Shown here in pieces: positions 61,341 to 64,000 of a DNA stretch of 64,000 bases (position 1 is its first letter; each line of letters starts with the position of its first letter). The translations under genes were made by a program, and so were the position numbers. The notes below the pieces were generated by a model that worked only from the letters and a program-made list of their open reading frames with translations, made no database searches and was not told where the DNA came from. Source of the DNA: Camarhynchus parvulus (taxonomy: Eukaryota > Chordata > Aves > Passeriformes > Thraupidae); contig NC_044584.1 in the NCBI RefSeq assembly GCF_901933205.1, forward strand, positions 9,465,001 through 9,529,000, given 5' to 3'.

Positions 61341-63606
61341 AGAATTAAATCTACAACCTGATGATGTAAGGGACTCCTCATGAGATCACTTCTACTGTAA
61401 ATCAATCAATTTCTCCCAGTTCACGGCTTTGGAGCATCAGCTAAACTTGCTGTTTTTACAATGAGGGCAGAAGGACTGTTTATTTTTCTTCCAGATAGGG
61501 TGGATGGTGCCTGCCCTAAATCAACTGAGGTGAGGAGCTGGGGAGGAGGTAAAATGAATATACAGGATAGGGAAACTAATAAAACCCCTTTTCTGCACAG
61601 GACCATGGACCACTTGGCAATAAGACCACAAGTGCAGGAGTACAGGGGGGTTCATATTTCAATCACATTGACTCTTTAAGAAATCATGTATTTATTTATT
61701 TGTTCCATGGTATCCAAATAATCTCATTTAGCTTTGCACTATAAAGGTATTTACCATACTAATCCCATTAGGTAGATAACATCCCTTCCAGAGTTCCTGA
61801 GGAAAGCTTATCACCACTCCTATTGTTCCACTCCTCTTGACTGCTCAGGAGACAAGAGCCCATAGAATCAGCTACTGAAATTTAAGACCAAATTAGATCC
61901 TCACACCTTTTCTCCAAAGCATCTTGGAAGTGTTAAACTACTAAGGTGTTTAATCTGATGACTCAGGGGAGTCTTGCTCTTCCTCAGCAATGAGGCTTCA
62001 CCTACAGCACAAATGCAGCTCAAGCAAAGGATCTGCTTAAAGCCGAGCTGTGACTTGGCTGGTGGGAAGAAGGTAAAGCGTGTAGAGCTGGTGGGATCTG
62101 TCTACTTCAGATTTCCTCCCATCTGTAAAAAAAACATTGTTTCCATTTGTTCTTTCTGACAGCCTCTCAGAAGAGGACTCAGGAATTTAGAGAGAAAAAT
62201 GAATGTGCTTGGAAAAAGCTAGACAAATTCGGGAATCTTTCTGTTCCCACAGACCTCTGTTTACTGAGCAGATGCAGCCAAGATGAGCTTGGAGCAGCAG
62301 TGAAAGTGCTGGCTCATTACCCAGGTGCCTCTTAACACGTCTGTCAGCTCAGAGAAATAGCACAGCTCTCCCTGCTTTCGTCTGTGTGACCACAGGCTGA
62401 TGGGCCCAAGGGTCAGCTGTTTTGAAGTGCACACATATTTTGTGCAGTTTATTTTTTAGCAAATGTGCTTCTCTGTTTCATATAAAACCCAACTGTGGTT
62501 TTTAGGCCCTGTTTGAAGTGCTGTGTTGACATGGGATTAGATGAGTCTTCAATTTTGATTTAACACCATTTTCATTCCATTGGTAGCTTTCATAATCTGC
62601 TGGCAAAATCATGCAAGAGGAAGACTGGTCCTACATCTAGATCATATTTAAACCAAAAAGCCAAAGTGGTCTCTGGGTTGCAAAATAAAAACTTGATATA
62701 TATGAAACCCTCTGCAGGTCAAACAATAACTGGATGGGAATTTATTTCATCAGAGTCCCAAAGAAGGACCTGATTGAAGGTAAAAAGCCTTTCTAGCTGA
62801 GAGCAGGGACAGAGCTAATGGTGCTGGTCGTGGTAGAGGAACAGAAGTTGGTTCCTGTGGATAAATCACAATTGTGAATCAATGAAGTTAATCAAGAAAA
62901 CATCTAATCACTTTAATGCCCTGTTGCTTATGAAGAAATAATTAAAAAAATCACTTAAGAAGATTTAGAAATTGCAAACACATTCCATCTTTCCCAGAAT
63001 TTCAGTTTCCCAGTAAGGTCAGAGCAGATATTTAGTCCTGCATTAAAATTAGTAAAGACTCCTAGAAATGCTGGGCCAAAGAAAAAAAAATAAGGCCAGG
63101 TGCTGATGGAGAACTTGGGGCAGCTGCTTCACAAAGCATTTTGATACAGGGTGTTTTAGAGGGAGGATTGCAGGAGGTGGAGTGGGTGGCTTCAGCCAGG
63201 CTGTCTCTGAAATGGTCTGACAGAGCTGTATGACAAGGGCAGCTTGGTTGTGTTCATGATGGGAGATAAAATTAAAATTTTAACTACTACCTCAGCAAAG
63301 CCCCAGTACCTCCTTCTCCTCAGAATCTCCTGTCTGACACACCTTGAAGAAGGAATCTCTTTGAAGGTCCATCAGTGAAGAAAGCTGTGGCAATTCTTAT
63401 CATGGCTGGACTCTGTTTTCAAGGCAAGGAAAATTCCAGTGAAACTTCCAGATCCATCAAGGTGGTTTAACTCTTATTCATCACCCTCCTGGCATCCAGG
63501 CTTGAAATTCTTAATGTGATTAGTGCCGTGGAAACGATTTTCATCCTGCTCAGCTTCACTCAGAGCCCCTGGTAAAGTGCAAGAGCTGGTGGTCGGGAGG
63601 AGAGGG
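61341..63606. other. Unique non-coding sequence
   Basis: No gene, RNA or repeat family was recognised. A short A-rich patch lies near 63080-63091. Confidence 0.4.
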
Positions 63607-63648
63607 TTCACTAAAAGCTTTTAGTGAAATGGTGAGATGGTGAGATGG
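63607..63648. repeat. Perfect 22-bp palindrome plus 8-bp tandem
   Basis: TTCACTAAAAG is followed directly by its exact reverse complement (63607-63628, centre on AAGCTT). Immediately after it, ATGGTGAG is repeated twice (63629-63644) and followed by ATGG. The palindrome and the slippage repeat touching it suggest a local hairpin-driven replication event. Confidence 0.92.
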
Positions 63649-64000
63649 CAGGGCTCCGTCCTCAGATTTTCTGTGGCACATGAACGTCTCTTTACTCCAT
63701 GGCAAACAGAGCCACACCAATGACATCCATCCACAGCAGAAACACTGAGAGGGGAGGACACAAAGCTCCAGCTATTGTGGCAGAAGTGTGGACGGCCAGC
63801 AGGAATACTGCACTCTGATATTGGAGTTCTAAGGAATTCCCTTTTCCATAAGGTCCCTGGCATCTGGTGTGTTATTGAGTAACTCAGCAGAGATCTGTTA
63901 AATGCATAACCTCCCTGCACAAAGGATACATTCTTTTACTGGCTTTCTCCCTTTAACCCCTCCTTCCCTTTGATACCTGTGCGCTCCCCAGTTGCCAACC
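63649..64000. other. Unique non-coding sequence
   Basis: The minus-strand frame at 63621-63920 has no recognisable domain. No feature was recognised to the window end. Confidence 0.4.

Overview
This 64 kb window looks like non-coding DNA from a bird genome. The main evidence is several minus-strand CR1 LINE fragments, one with the diagnostic 3' octamer repeats (ATTCTATG read on the minus strand). Repeat density is otherwise low and the sequence is AT-leaning. No Alu, B1/B2 or L1 elements were recognised, and nothing looks bacterial. There is no operon structure, no ribosome binding sites and no CRISPR array. I found no tRNA or rRNA gene and no convincing multi-exon protein gene. Every open frame is short (238 codons at most), and none resembles a protein I can name with confidence. 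The window is best read as an intergenic gene desert or the interior of a very large intron.

Layout. 1-7.7 kb is mostly unique sequence with one degraded CR1 (3153-3330) and a possible enhancer (3680-3860). 7.7-15.8 kb holds a 30-bp tandem duplication, a 142-nt run containing only A and C, a (TAA)n array and a second A/C-rich tract. 15.84-16.19 kb is the clearest CR1 3' end. 16.2-28.8 kb has short tandem duplications, a perfect 28-bp palindrome, a stem-loop repeat and homopolymer runs. A short CR1 tail lies at 28.78 kb. 28.8-43.5 kb is mostly unique and includes a conserved-looking block near 34.2-34.6 kb and two weak minus-strand exon-like candidates (38.2 and 41.4 kb). 43.5-43.7 kb is a compound polypyrimidine microsatellite. 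45.84-45.98 kb is a duplicated 71-bp unit with polyadenylation-like signals on the minus strand. 49.08-50.25 kb is an old, longer CR1 copy that reaches into the reverse transcriptase region. 55.67-55.83 and 59.59-59.75 kb carry two copies of one ~157-bp dispersed element, about 94% identical by eye; the first sits between perfect 10-bp direct repeats. 57-61.4 kb is rich in homeodomain and POU-type motifs and looks most like a regulatory desert next to a developmental gene. It contains a 23-bp inverted repeat of two AP-1 sites.

Nothing here forms a set of cooperating genes. The most informative items are the dispersed element with its apparent target-site duplication, the ancient CR1 with a microsatellite inside it, the perfect palindromes, the CpG-decay pattern in the polypyrimidine array, and the candidate enhancers. 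The enhancer calls rest on composition and motifs only and need cross-species alignment. I saw no sign of a new biological system.
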